From contig JAJIRX010000901.1 of NCBI GenBank assembly GCA_023853785.1, positions 1-56,297 on the forward strand: a stretch of 56,297 nucleotides of DNA, written 5' to 3'. Positions 1 to 11,567 of this stretch are shown piece by piece. The translations under genes were made by a program, and so were the position numbers. A model generated the notes under the pieces. That model saw only the letters and a list, made by a program, of their open reading frames with translations, had not been told where the DNA came from and made no database searches. The stretch is from Psilocybe azurescens (taxonomy: Eukaryota; Basidiomycota; Agaricomycetes; Agaricales; Agrocybaceae). Numbering within the stretch: position 1 is the first letter of the stretch; every line of letters begins with the position of its first letter.

Positions 1-251
1 TTGTTGGGTCAGATGTAGATTTTTTGTAATGCCTTTCACTGCTCTGATGTTCAATAAATTTGATTCTATTTTGTTCAGGATAATATAAGGAAGTGCAGTT
101 TATCTGTGCCTTGTACTGCGTCTAACTGGTATCCCAGCCGTTAATGTGGCTGATGTTGATCCTACATCGCCGGCCGCTTTCTTTTGTTTTCCTTTCTTTT
201 TATGTGATGTAATAGGAACAATATGGTAACTTTGTGGTTCTGTGTCGACTT

Positions 252-2488
252 CTATCGGGACCGATGTCGGGGCCGCCTAAGTAGCAGTGATCGGTGTCGG
301 CCGATGTTATCTGGACCGGTGTAGGGCTTCGCATCCGCACCGATGTAGTGATCTGCGCCGGATCCCAGTAGGATCTGCCGGGATCGTGGAGGGAGCGCCG
401 ACCGGTGTAGGGATCTGCGCTTCGGGACCGTGGGATTCGCCACCGTAGGGATTCGCGCTGGGACCGTGTGGATTGGGATTGGGACCGCTGTTGGGATCTT
501 CGGCACCGGTGTAGAGACTGGTGTCGGTGTTGCCCTTGAGGGCATAGTTGTACCAAGTAGCCTTGGATCAATATTACTGTTGTTAATGACGTTGGTTGCT
601 CCTGTGGATAAACTTGAATCCAATAGGTACATAGGTATACCATCTGTGGGACCATTCACTGGGAATTGGTGTTCAACTCCAGATGGAAAAATTGACATTA
701 CTTCTTGCTGAGTGGCATAGACATCCTCTCTGAAGATTAAATTTGGGATGTCTTGCTGGATGCTTTCCATATCTTCATGAATTGCATCCTAATTATTATA
801 AGATTGTAAGATAGTGGTTCGGTATCAGCAATAATCGGACCTACACTTACAATCTGCCTGACATCATGTCTCGTGCCCGATATCAATGTCAAAGTTGGTT
901 GATATTCTTCAATGTTTGGCGTGATGTGCATATTGGTCAGTGCTAAAGTATTTTCCACTTGATCCGACTCAATTTGGCATCGACTTGTTGTTTTATTTCG
1001 ACGTTTATTTCTGCTTGACGTCGGCCCCGATCGGCATCGCAACGGTGTCGGGATATTCTGAGGGAGCGGGACCGTCTTTATGTTTAATAGACCGAAAACG
1101 AAAAGTGTCTTGTGGTTGATATAATTGCTGTCTTTTGATCAAGTGCCCAAAAAGCATTGTATGCTGTCTTTATGGAGATTCCGGGGTTTGTAAATATCAT
1201 GTTGGGAGGTAAATATTTCGATTCAGATAAAGGTCGCCTGAGCGTAGGATATTTGAGTGTATGGAACTTTCTCTGTTTTACCACCAGTGGCAAGGTCTAT
1301 CTATAATTCAGGCAAATTGGACTCGAGGCATGCCTGAACTAAACTCACAGTAATGATTATTCACGTACAGACTGAAAGCTTCTTCCCAGTCACTTTTGTC
1401 CACTCTTTATCTGGCAAAGGGATAGGTATGATTGGGAAACCATTACTAGTTTTTCCCAATGTAAATATTGGCTTTGCTGTTGCTCGGTTAACCGTGAATG
1501 CTAAGTGAGGGTTTTGCTTGAGATTTTGCAAGCCCGTCATATAATCCAATATGTTTTGTTTCATTCTCACGACGCCAGCCCGATATGTACTCATGAATGA
1601 AGGGCGGGAACACCCATCAAGCTGGCAATTTGTTCGTATCTAAAGCATAATCAGCTGTGTTTTTCAATGAGTTGCTGGAATATGCCGATCCAACAATTAT
1701 GTCGCCCCAGAAAACTCGGCTGTTATCTGCAATCACGTACCCATCGACTGCGACCTTGCCATCTGCTAATGGGAAGCAAAAAAAAACCACACTGGTCATC
1801 CCCATCTCTTTATATTGGTCATTCATTGTTTGATCAATCCGCCTGACATGATATTTTTGGCCAAACTGTGATATAATTGTTAGGTCGCCTCGGACACGGG
1901 GCCGTATGACCGACCTTGCTTGTGTGTGCTCGTCATACCCCCATTGAACACCTTTCTACTTCATCGTCAATGTCCTTACGTTCATTCTCAGTCATCTTGT
2001 CCCAGATATTCTTCATGGCGACTGTCCTGTGGCCAAACCAACCCGAGGTCTCTGCTGAAGCCTCTTCAAGACCCATAATATTTGCGATTTCCGCCCAAAT
2101 TTTTGATTGATGATTGTACCAGAGTACATCTGATCTTTTGGGCGAAAGTGGTTGGATTTGCGAGCCATTCCTCGTTCAATTCGCCAATTGTTTGAGCACC
2201 AGGTGATGATCTCCTGAATTATCTTCAGATACACGCTCTTCGAAGTTGGCTACATATCACCTTACCTTTGTCCAAAGGCGACTTTCGGTGTCATCCTTAG
2301 CCCTTTCCCTCGACTGGCCCAGTAATTGAATATTGCGACCAGTATGTGGTTTGTTAAGATGAATAGACGTTTTTGACTGTCCTTGCTTTCACAAAAGTTT
2401 CTTTGAAAGGCAGAATTTGCTGTAGTTCTTCGACACTGAACATCTTCGCTTTCCGTTTCTTGTTTTGTAATACTATGGTTGTGGTCAT
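252..2488 (-). CDS. Leftward accessory ORF of the KDZ element, unknown function, multi-exon
   Basis: I do not recognise a named domain. A start at 2488 (MTTTIVLQNKKRKAKMFSVE) faces away from the transposase start. Pieces follow in several frames: a helical basic segment near 2000-2230 with the phrase WFGHRTVAMKNIWDKM (about 2000-2060), a segment at 1617-1826 (MNDQYKEMGMTSVVFF), a segment at 1361-1594, and a Pro/Val/Ile/Thr-rich C-terminal part at 252-770. The central part resembles, from memory, uncharacterised agaricomycete proteins with a repeated 'W-x-x-L-T-E-E-E-K' type helix near transposons; this is a weak resemblance. Frames change between pieces, so exact introns were not resolved, and some changes may be single-base deletions. 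The leftmost exon is made of a degenerate minisatellite (262-530). An alternative start at 2692 would overlap the transposase start and is less likely. Confidence 0.45.
262..530. repeat. Degenerate GC-rich minisatellite, unit about 20-24 bp
   Basis: About a dozen imperfect units follow the pattern RACCGRTGTAGGGATYTGCGC, for example starting near 313, 337, 399, 441, 461, 482 and 503. On the minus strand the array is open and encodes a Pro/Val/Ile/Thr-rich run (for example TPVPKIPTAVPIPIHTVPAR), so it probably lies in the C-terminal part of the leftward accessory ORF. Unit length varies, which fits an old, diverged array rather than a fresh expansion. Confidence 0.7.
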
Positions 2489-2663
2489 ATTGTTCAGTGA
2501 AAATACCTGTAAAAATGGCACAATGCAAGATAAAGAAATGTGGATGTGATTAGGAATGGACCTGAAACATTCACAGACTGTGAGCACAACATGCCTCATG
2601 GAAGCCTCATGTTCATTTAGTGCCCAGCCCGTGATGACCACATACATCTCGCTGCCTTCAACC
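2489..2663. promoter_or_regulatory. Putative bidirectional promoter between the two divergent transposon genes
   Basis: This interval separates the inferred starts of the leftward ORF (2488) and the KDZ transposase (2664). The assignment rests only on the head-to-head arrangement; I see no clear TATA box. If the transposase instead starts at 2556 the shared region shrinks to about 70 bp. Confidence 0.3.
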
Positions 2664-5600
2664 ATGAACTCTTCCAGTGGACCAGCTAACAAAAGACAAA
2701 GAAAGTCAAAACACTTGGTTCAAGGAAGTGTGGAAGCCTCTCAGGCGGTTACCCACCTCTCCGATGTCTTCAGCGGTCCCAAATCACAGCGAAGAGTGTT
2801 AGTGCCGCTTGTGACAACTATCGCAGAAGATCCAACGTTGAGTGACCAAACTAATCCAAGAGAACATATGGTTAACCACAATATGTTAAACGATGATGGA
2901 GTGTCAACGGAGCCCTTGAATACGACCCGTCAAAAGAAAAGCAAGGTAACCGTTTATTAAATGAAGTACAACATTTTCAAACAGTACTATGCAGACGCAG
3001 CAAGAATATATGAGAGAATGGGTAGATAGAATAGAAGACTTACTTCAAGCATCACTTGCTCGAGAGACCTGGCCAGCCGACAAGCAGCACTGCCAATCTT
3101 GTCCAGCTGGCTCCTGGGCCATATGGAGATGTATAGATTGCACACTTGCAGAGCCACTTTGTCGCAAATGTATGCGAAATTCGCATCGGGTTGCACCTTT
3201 CCATCGAATTGAATGCTGGGCACAAACGCACTTCCGCAGAGCCGAGTTATGGGAAGTCGGTTGTTACATTCTTGTCCCACATTGTGCAGGGATTGCTATA
3301 TGTGAATCACTACTGTTCCAGATTAAATATTTGGAAACTTTACAAGAATATCCAGACCGGCTAGAACAGGAAAAATTAGATACATTGTATGGCCCGGCCG
3401 GTTCGCCGACTTTCACTAGTTCGGGGCCGAGATTTACATATAATGGGCCGACAGATACAGCTTCGGGCCGAAACGCTAAACGCCGGGGCCGACAGACTCT
3501 AGGTCGCCGACGAAAGTTCGCATCGCTAATACTACGGTCCCAAACAAACGGCATTTGGTGTACAATCTCAAGCGTATCCAATGGACGTCAACAATGAAGA
3601 AATAAAGGATGGATATTCTTTCCATTTCTTGCACCATCGCAACGTAGATGAAGAAGATGATCCTGACAGCTCAATTGACAAAGACATGACCGAAGACGAT
3701 GAAGGTGGTGATCCTGAAGCGGATGTTGAAGGATTCAGTGAATACCTAGTCATTGGCGATTTGACCAACGAGCTGACTGGTGTGGGCCGATCATATGCCT
3801 GAATACCGGGCTTACAGCACGGCTGAACCCGGGCCGATTGTACTCCTGAACACGGGGCCGAGTACATGGTGAGCATCGGGGCCGACACACGGCATACACG
3901 GCTGATCATATTGACATTCAGAATGAACTTAATACCGATAGTGTCCACCCAAGCTTCCCAGTGGCTGATGGTTTAAATAATACCTATGTCAGGATTTTAC
4001 ACACCAACGGTATTCATCATATGGCCATGGTAACTTGTCAATGCCGAGGAGAATTCGGTCCCGATGGACCTGGTTGCCTGCCGGCTCCTCCCTGCCAGCT
4101 TTAAAAGATACGGACCCTCTTCTCTGTTCAACTCATGGATCATTTTCGTCTTTGTAATTTGGAGCTGAAGGCGACAGCCTATCAGTTTTATCAACTTATC
4201 CGCAGAATGACAACACCAATCGGTCGGACCGAAATTGTCAATGTTTATCATGAGTTTCGCCGTATTTCTCGGCTCTGGAGGTGGCTCAAGAAATTAAGGT
4301 GGGCTGGGGGTATGGCCATAAAGCAGAAGATCTCAACCCACCAGCTGGTTCATTGTCTTTGTATTGCCCTACATGCCCTCAGCCTGGTATAAACTTACCC
4401 ACTGATTGGAAGGATGATCCGAATCGGTTAGTACAATTTACATCTTATAAAATTTTGTTTCTAACCTGCTATCAATACAGTACAGTATACAAGCGTATGT
4501 TCGTGACAGATGGCAATTTCAAAGCCGACCATGTTCGGCAAAAATATAACAATGATATCTGGCTGATGGATGGGTCTGGAATGGCACCCAATAAGGATGA
4601 TTATCGAACTTTTTTTGGAATCTGCAATAGATCGACTGACGGTATGTCCGGGGCCGATACGGCCGACACAATTTATCTGATGGCTGAGTTTCAGAAAGCA
4701 CCATGTGAAAATACGTTCAGAGCAATTACAAATGCACTACTGTCAACCAAAGCATGTGATCGCACAGAAAGGTAGCCTTTGCATGCGCTCGGCATGGCTG
4801 CTTGCGCCGAATTCCTTGGCGGACTTGTTCAAAGGTGAACAACAAAAACATTGATTATGCATTACTGCAGGCCATCAAAACCACACATGTAGAGCCCGAA
4901 CAAGGGCTATTTCTCATCTATGACATCGTCTGTACCTGGATTGTCTATCTCTATGACCGAATCGGCCACTTGCTCCCTGCCGGTATTATTATTGATCAGG
5001 CGATTGATTTATTCCATGTTCATGGCCACAAAGACGTATGTTTTTTCGTTTTGCCACAACTTTTGTCCCCGGTGCTGCAGTAGTTGCTGGTCAAATTCTT
5101 GAATCACTATGGTCAAGTCTCAATGTAATCTCGTCTTCGTCCGGACAGCAAGTCTCGCACACAGGGAAGAAGTACTCGACGATCACGCTACAGATTCCAA
5201 CTACAAAAAATGCTCGGAATTACAGACGTTCTTTGCAACAGATATACCGATGCAATTATTATGTGGGGCGGGCCAACTCTTATTTCCTTGAATTTTCAGG
5301 GGATATTGCACAGGCGACACTTAATGAATGGGAAGATGAAATTCAGAGTGTTGAGGCAATGCGATTAGCTGACATCAAAAGAATGGACATTTATGGCGCC
5401 CGGCTGCCGACATCTTCGACCAATGATATGGGTGAGGAACACGGCACCGATACCGGTCCCGATATCAATTCCCGGTACAGCAGCCGAGATGTGGCTTCGA
5501 TTAGCTTTGCTAATTGAAGAAAAGCAGTAAGTGGAGTCACACTTTTATTTTTGCTCACAATGTGATCACTTTCATGTCAGAATTGAAATTCAAGATAAAG

Positions 5601-6680
5601 TTCGTCGGTTAGGCTCCGCGCCTCGGGACCAAGACCAACAAATAGTTATGCAACTCGTCAAGCGTTGACTATGATGCTTGCAGAACTTAAAACACGACAA
5701 CAGCATGCTGGGGTGCACGATATTCAATGTGGGCGGCCAAGTATGCCACTCAACAGTGAGACCGAATACGACGACATTGAAGAAAATCCCGATATTCCTG
5801 GTGGACCGGCCATGCAAGACGTTCTGTTCCTGAAGATCACAGCCCTCCAACTCCAACAATCCTGAGTGTTGAACGCCAAATACTTTCATTACCATCCAAT
5901 CACAATGTTTCAGCAGGCTACGAAGGATTAGAAATGGAATTGAGAAAACAGCAAGCACGCAATCATATAACGAGGATTCGGGACATTGTGGCCGATATCT
6001 CGTTTCTATATCGATACGTGGTGAAGAGAGGGACTCGAACCAGCATTCGGTCTAATGGTCAAAAGAAAGTGAAATCTCTGAATCACGATAAAGTATTGCA
6101 TGCCCGCATATATTCGGCATGTCGGTCCCGCCTTGTCGCACTCGGCTGTGATCAAGAATTCCTTTCAATTTTCTGTCTACTTACACACAATGACCTCAAG
6201 GCAAGTACAGCTATATGGAAACCAAACTTAATGGGATCTTCCACCTTGGAGTTGTCGTGGATTTGGAGAACTGGCTGATGGTATTTGTTCGGGAACATGA
6301 CCGATGCCGATGCCGATCATCGCATCGGGCCCGTATTACAGCTGATTTCCAACTTGAATGTACGTAACTTATTCTTATTATGTTTCTGGAGTAACTTTCA
6401 ACTGATTTTACAGTCAATCAAGTCCATTGGCTTCGTGCTCGGGCCCAGAAAAATAGGTGGCATGAAGAAGTTGTCTTAGTGGTGTATGAAATGCAATGGA
6501 CTGTTAGATATTTTATTCATCGTCGAGAAGAGTGGGCCCAAGCCGCTCAAATGGAGGATATCAATTCGGGCCCGAGAGCCTACGCCCTATCGGCAAAGTA
6601 CTATGTGGTATAAATATGCGGTCATAGCCGATCATGCCTTTAAAAATAGCAACGACTTATATTTATCCCCGTTTATTTAG
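2664..6680 (+). CDS. KDZ transposase with N-terminal CxC2 cysteine cluster
   Basis: The predicted product cuts and joins DNA to move the element. Order of signals: a basic N-terminus (NKRQRKSK, 2680s); an intron ending at 2983; a cysteine cluster of paired Cys and His (3085-3220, C-x2-C ... C-x2-C ... C-x2-C ... H) matching the CxC2 KDZ-associated domain; CPTCPQPGINLP (4370s); VTDGNFKADHVRQKYNND (4500-4560), a typical KDZ core motif; the phrase LFHVHGHKD (5010-5037), the family's His-rich signature; REEVLDDHATDSNYKKC (5166-5210); and RTSIRSNGQKKVKS (6040s) with a C-terminal helix EEVVLVVYEMQWTVRYF (about 6464-6520). Frame changes occur, for example at a T6 run (5041-5046) and near 5140; both are fixed by adding one base. 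The end is uncertain: TAA at 6611 or read-through to 6680. Family call is firm; activity is doubtful as written. Confidence 0.85.
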
Positions 6681-6746
6681 TTATGTAATTAGGCACTACT
6701 ATCAGATAGATTATCTTTGCACACCGCCCCTTGAAAACATTCCATC

Positions 6747-9117
6747 ATGGCCAATAAAGAACTTTCAATCTACAACCCACTCACTTCTGTGGCTGGTGCT
6801 CGTTATTCGAACCATTTCGACATACAACAACTCGTGTACTATGCTGAGTCTAGATTTCGGGCCGCACTGCTTGCAATTTCTGAGTCGACAAAAGAACAAC
6901 AGGCGTGGAAACAAAAGTTTCTTTGTGCTGAAGTTGTATGTACTGGATCTATTTCAGAAATTTGAAGCTTACCCGATTATAATATAGGAGTTGATTTTAT
7001 TTTTATTGGCCAAGCATCAGCGCTCGGCCTTCCCATAATCATTCCTATCATCGTTCGGTCATTGGCGGCTTCGATTCTTGGCGTCCCCTTGATCAATATC
7101 CACTCAAACTGTCGAACGATCTTTTGCGGTTATTGGATGCCGGTGTGGATAAGGACAGCCCGGTTCGGCTGGTGGACAATTACCTACATGATTGGTGGAA
7201 TAGTGGAGCTGAAATTTCCATGGATTACACTTTGAAGCCAATTGTCATCGCGCGGCCGCTTTGGCGAATGCATGCAGGTAGCGGCTTGCAGAAAATCGTA
7301 ACCGACTCGTTGCCTAAACCATCGGGCATGTCGGTCCCGACTATATCATGTGGCCGATGCAACAAATACCTCAATCTTGCCATTGGACTCCGTGAAGACC
7401 TCATGACAATTTCATCATCTATTCAAGCATCACAGACCAAAGCCGATGCCGACGCCGAATTTAGCATGCGTCGGGCAGCCGGGTTTCATCTGGTGCATGA
7501 AGCAGTTGTTCTGAAAGAACAGCAAACAGGAGATCCCGTTCCGATCGACGAAGAATCGGCTAAACGATCGGCGTCGGGTCCGTACAGCCGAGCAACGAGT
7601 AAGACTTATCCCGATAGCTTGGATGATGTTTTAATCACTCGGCGATCACGGCGTATGGCCATGAATGCTGCGGATCAATTATCTACGCTCAAGTCGCTCC
7701 CAACTTCATCGCAGAAGTGGACTTGGGGCGCTGAACTTACGCCAACCGACCTGATGGCCCTGGCAGCGGATCTGTCGGCACGAAAGCTTCCTCACTCTGG
7801 ATATTCACATTCACTGCCTGAAGGTCGTGATTCATAGAGAGTGGTCTTCCAACCCTACACATCCAACAGAGTTGTCAGTTGCGTCGGCTATCGGGCCGAA
7901 ACAGCCGACTTGGCGGCCATCCCTTCCATCCCTGATGTTATCGGTTTATTGCCCACAATTCGCCACACTACTTGGCAGAATACGGACTCCATAGCTCAAG
8001 TCAATCGTACAGTTCGCTCACATTCAGTGCCGATTCAGACGGCCATGTCGGTACCGACGGCGGAAGTCTTGTCGGCACCGGTGGCGAAACTTTGTCGGCC
8101 CTGATGATGGAACCCACGGCGGTGCCGATTGACCATATTAGCAGAATCGGGATTCAATCGACATCAGTCCCGAATCTTGACTTTGTGGCTTCTGCCTCAG
8201 ACGCTGCCGCAGTCTGGAATACATCATCTGGCTCCAGCAATAATAGTCTTAATGTCCATCTCCGCGTCTCACCCACAACGATGCCATCAAATCACCCGAA
8301 GTCGCTCTCCATGGCCGCGACAGGCAGCTGTAGTTTAGTTGTGCGACTCATCTGATAATGAGTCGTCCACCAATGAATCTGAAGAAGCATCTCAAGTGGA
8401 TGCTGCTGATCTTGCAGCTGCCTGGGCGATTTCTTCTGATGATAATCTCGCTTCTGACGGCCGATCCAGACAATGCCCGTTTTGTTGAGTCGAATAATCC
8501 GGCCAATTCACTTGAAAATCTGCACATTGGCAGATTTATAGGTCCCTCGGCATCGGCTGCTATGTGGTCCGATTCATCCAATAGCGGCGCCCGAAGACGC
8601 TTTCGGGACCGATTGCTTATCCCGGCAATACTGATTCTGTCGAGCTCAATGATCCAGCTCATTCATTTGAACATCCGCACATTGACAGACATGTAAGTGC
8701 TTCGGAAGCAGCTGCTGTGTGGTCCGATTCATCTGTTAGCGGCGCTGAAGATGTTTCGGGACCGGTGGCTGGCCAACAATCAATTAGTATACGTACTGGC
8801 TCCATTACCTTGCCAATCGGACCTGCTGAAGTTGCGGATGTTTGGTATTCCTCGGACGAAGATGAATCTCTTGTTTCACAATTAATTGCGCCAGCCGACC
8901 GGCCTGTGTCTCCAGCCGAATCTTCAATGAGTGTGGTTTATCAAGGAACTAATGTCGATACTGTTACTCCCACTCGAATCACACTTTCTCGTCCGTTCTC
9001 CCCCTCGTTTTTGGTTTTGTCGACGACACTTGGCTTCCAGCCAATGATTATGCCGATGGTTACAGCGGTGAAGAACAAGATGCAGATGATGAGGAAGGTG
9101 GTGAACTGATGTTTTAA
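6747..9117 (+). CDS. Second rightward ORF of the KDZ element, Ala-Ala-x-Trp repeat protein of unknown function
   Basis: Not recognised. It begins just after the transposase (MANKELSIYNPLTSVAGARY at 6747). It continues as a long open segment that includes 7124-7837 (LLDAGVDKDSPVRLVDNYLH ... WWNSG ... CGRCNKYLNLAIGLREDLM), then a Ser/Asp-rich part with five copies of a motif A-A/E-x-W-x-S-S (about 8200, 8410, 8560, 8717 and 8838), and ends in a strongly acidic tail (GEEQDADDEEGGELMF, stop at 9115-9117). At least two frame switches interrupt it (near 6960-7030 and 8590). The conserved CxxC in the central part (near 7370) could bind metal, but this is a guess. Position and shared GC-rich words show that it belongs to the element. 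It may be a DNA- or partner-binding subunit. Confidence 0.5.
8516..8790 (+). repeat. Imperfect direct repeat, spacing about 156 bp
   Basis: The stretch starting near 8522 (cacattggcag ... tgctatgtggtccgattcatc ... agcggcgcccgaag) recurs starting near 8678 (cacattgacag ... tgctgtgtggtccgattcatc ... agcggcgctgaag). Both encode the A-A-x-W-S-D-S-S motif, so the ORF grew by internal duplication. The first copy has one extra C in GCCC compared with the second, which shifts its frame. Confidence 0.75.
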
Positions 9118-11567
9118 ATGATTTGATGGAGCCATATATTGTCATTTTGATAGATTTGAATTGCATCTCTGTTTTTCTGTTTGCTTCATATGCTGATATT
9201 GTCTGAGGCCGAGTTCTCCTACCCGACCATCCTGCCGAGAAATGCATAACGGGTTTGAATTTCAGGCGGTTGACATTATATTCACTCCCAAGCAAGTCAT
9301 AGATCATAGCTGAATGTATCCTCTACTGAGCAAACTACTTTGGTCAGCTTGTGGCGGATATCTTCGCCGCCGACCCTACCAGCATAGAATTACACAGCAT
9401 CTACCAATTTGCTACATTTGTAAGTAATTCCCACCACACTAAAATGTACGTGGTTTCCATAGAATTCTATGGCCCCGTGTCACACGTATACATTGTGTGC
9501 GTTCTACGGCCCATGTCACTCGCTACAATGTAGCTGCCCTATGTGGACTGGCTGCTTTGAGTTTGACACTGGCTCGAATGATTCTGAACCGCCAAATGTC
9601 CGCTACAGTTTTTCTCGGACAGTCCTTTTCCATGGCAGGTTACTTTTTCTGGTCAGTCAGAATACGACGACTTTCCATGGTTGTCGACAGACCTAGAATA
9701 CCTGTCCGTGCCCGGATACGTATCGACGTACGAGTTCAGGAGTCGGATGAATACTGTCAAGGAAAATAAAGGCCATTCGTGCTTCAATCACTGCTTCAAA
9801 TAGGAAGAAAGACACGACTTTCCAGAGGCTCCATCCTCCGTACCTTTGGGTATACAAACCTCCGAATCCCACGCCTTTTGGCTCTGCTTATACTTGGAAC
9901 CTTAGAGCAATCAAACAACATACTACATCTTGAGACTATTTGCATGAACAGTGCTGGCCTCAAGCTATGATCTATCTACGATCCTCATTTGACACTTCTG
10001 TGATACACTTCTTTACAAAGCATAAAGCACCGGTCCCTTTTTCCACGTTTGCTTTTTCTCTGACGTTACTTCCCAAGTATCCGATCGTTATTCAGCTTTG
10101 TAGAATTCTTTCAAATAGCGTACAAAGACTTTGTCGTACACGTTTTTCTGTCTCTCTGCTCGTTTCAAACTTACGGTTTTCTCTGATATTTTTCTATGTA
10201 CTTTGACTTGCCTTTGCTCTGTCTGTACCACACGCGAGAAAAATATTTACCAATAAAATGTAATTAGCTGAAAATACAACCATGCTTTGACTGATGAGTT
10301 GAAGCAATTGAGATAACACACTCCTCATTCAAATTCTAAAATATCCTACAAGGGACCTACCCCGTCTTCCTTTGAATGCTGTATTGAACACACTCCGGCG
10401 TTTATCAATTATATTTTAGCACCGATATACGCGCATTAACATGAGTGAAGACTAGGATAAAACACAAATATTCAACCCCGTGGTACAAAAGGGCTCACAC
10501 CAGCCGCATCATAGTGTTAGGCCACCGAGTACCCTAAGCTACACGTATAGTTCGAACCACGAAATGTTCGAATCCAAGTTAATCACTGGCAGATCCATAA
10601 CCAAAAAAGACAGTTGCCTTCCTTTTGGGCTAGCCAGGGCAGTTGCCAATGACGATATCGGATGAGCTAAGAAAAGGTCAAAGCTTTCGAACTTCATTTT
10701 ACGGCGTCTTGCGTTCAACTCCCAGTGTCTCAGTATGCATCGCAGAGTGCTCGGACAGAATCGAGTGCAGTTTGAATGCTTCCTGCTCGTTAAGAGCACG
10801 GGTAGGAGCTCCAAGACCATGTACTTTGTGAGTCAATGGTCATCTCGAAAGGAACAGCGAAATAAAGAATAGGTAGAGAAAGAAATCAATAGTACAGTAA
10901 ATACTGATTTTCACACATGGCACAAAAGAAAAAGATCAATCGATGCACATCGTAAGGGGGAAAAGAGGACAGAGAGATAGAGACAGAAATAGGAGAAGGC
11001 GTAAGGCGTCGCAGAGAGAAAAAGAAATTACATTGACATTTGCAGCTAGGAAAAGGAGGGCTAGGACAAGGGGGATATATATAGAGAGAGAAAGAGGATG
11101 GAGGGTAATAGGAAGAATATCCGAGCAACTCCCAGAATGAGGAGGGAGGGAAGGAGAAAAAGAGATAGGTGGAACGCCCGTCGTGATGAAAAATCAGAAA
11201 AAGGAAAGGAAAAGAAAAGAAGGGATAAAAAGAAAAGAGGTTGGCTATGAAGAATCGCGGATAAATGGATCAAGCAGCAACTGGAGTATAAAAAAGGCGT
11301 GTGGGGCGGCAACAGCGTAAAGATATGAAAGTGAAAAAATTACAATGTTTTATGTTGCCGACCACCGCAACGCGTTGGGGGAATAATTCTTCTTCCAGCA
11401 AACATGAATGAGCATAGACCTGGCAAGTGAGATATATCTGCAGAAAAACATGGGACGACCGAAGGTAGGGGCCGGGCGGGGACATTCGTAAGTAGTAGGA
11501 TGGGTAGTAGTAGTGGCGTCGATGAATAGAGTTGTAGAAGAAAGACGAGGCAAAGAAGCGCATTCAT
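9118..11567. other. Intergenic; no supported gene
   Basis: From 9118 to about 10880 I see only short unrelated ORFs with no domain-like content. From about 10880 to 11300 the plus strand is strongly purine-rich (GAGA/AAGG-like, hence a pyrimidine tract on the minus strand). This is the distal 3' flank of CLA4 and may include its 3' UTR. Confidence 0.5.

Larger units (their letters stand above)
250..9117. mobile_element. Composite KDZ-family DNA transposon (CxC2 type), partly frame-broken
   Basis: This block holds three gene-sized units: a leftward ORF set (about 2488 down to 252), a rightward KDZ transposase (about 2664-6680) and a rightward accessory ORF (about 6747-9117). The leftward and rightward units are divergent and share about 175 bp (2489-2663) as a likely two-way promoter. 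The whole block is marked by a recurring GC-rich word (TCGGGGCCGA / TCGGTCCCGA and close variants) that I see far less often after 9.2 kb. KDZ elements are a known fungal and animal superfamily whose fungal members often carry extra ORFs. I could not define terminal inverted repeats or a target-site duplication, so both boundaries are the outermost coding signals, and the left end may lie before the window. Several frame breaks mean it is either decaying or affected by the same base-deletion errors seen elsewhere here. Confidence 0.8.

Noticed and set aside
2556..2663. Upstream ATG at 2556 for the KDZ transposase and ATG at 2692 for the leftward ORF
   Set aside because: They would make the two divergent genes overlap at their 5' ends; starts at 2664 and 2488 give a clean shared promoter and family-like N-termini.
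6026..6060. tRNA-like words on both strands (GGACTCGAACC and GGTCTAATGGTC)
   Set aside because: The T-arm and D-arm words do not fold into one cloverleaf, and the bases encode a conserved KDZ segment (RTSIRSNGQKKVKS) in the transposase.
10886..11312. ORFs on both strands in the purine-rich tract downstream of CLA4
   Set aside because: Low-complexity composition (Arg/Glu/Lys on one strand, Ser/Pro/Leu/Phe on the other) explained by the GAGA-type tract.
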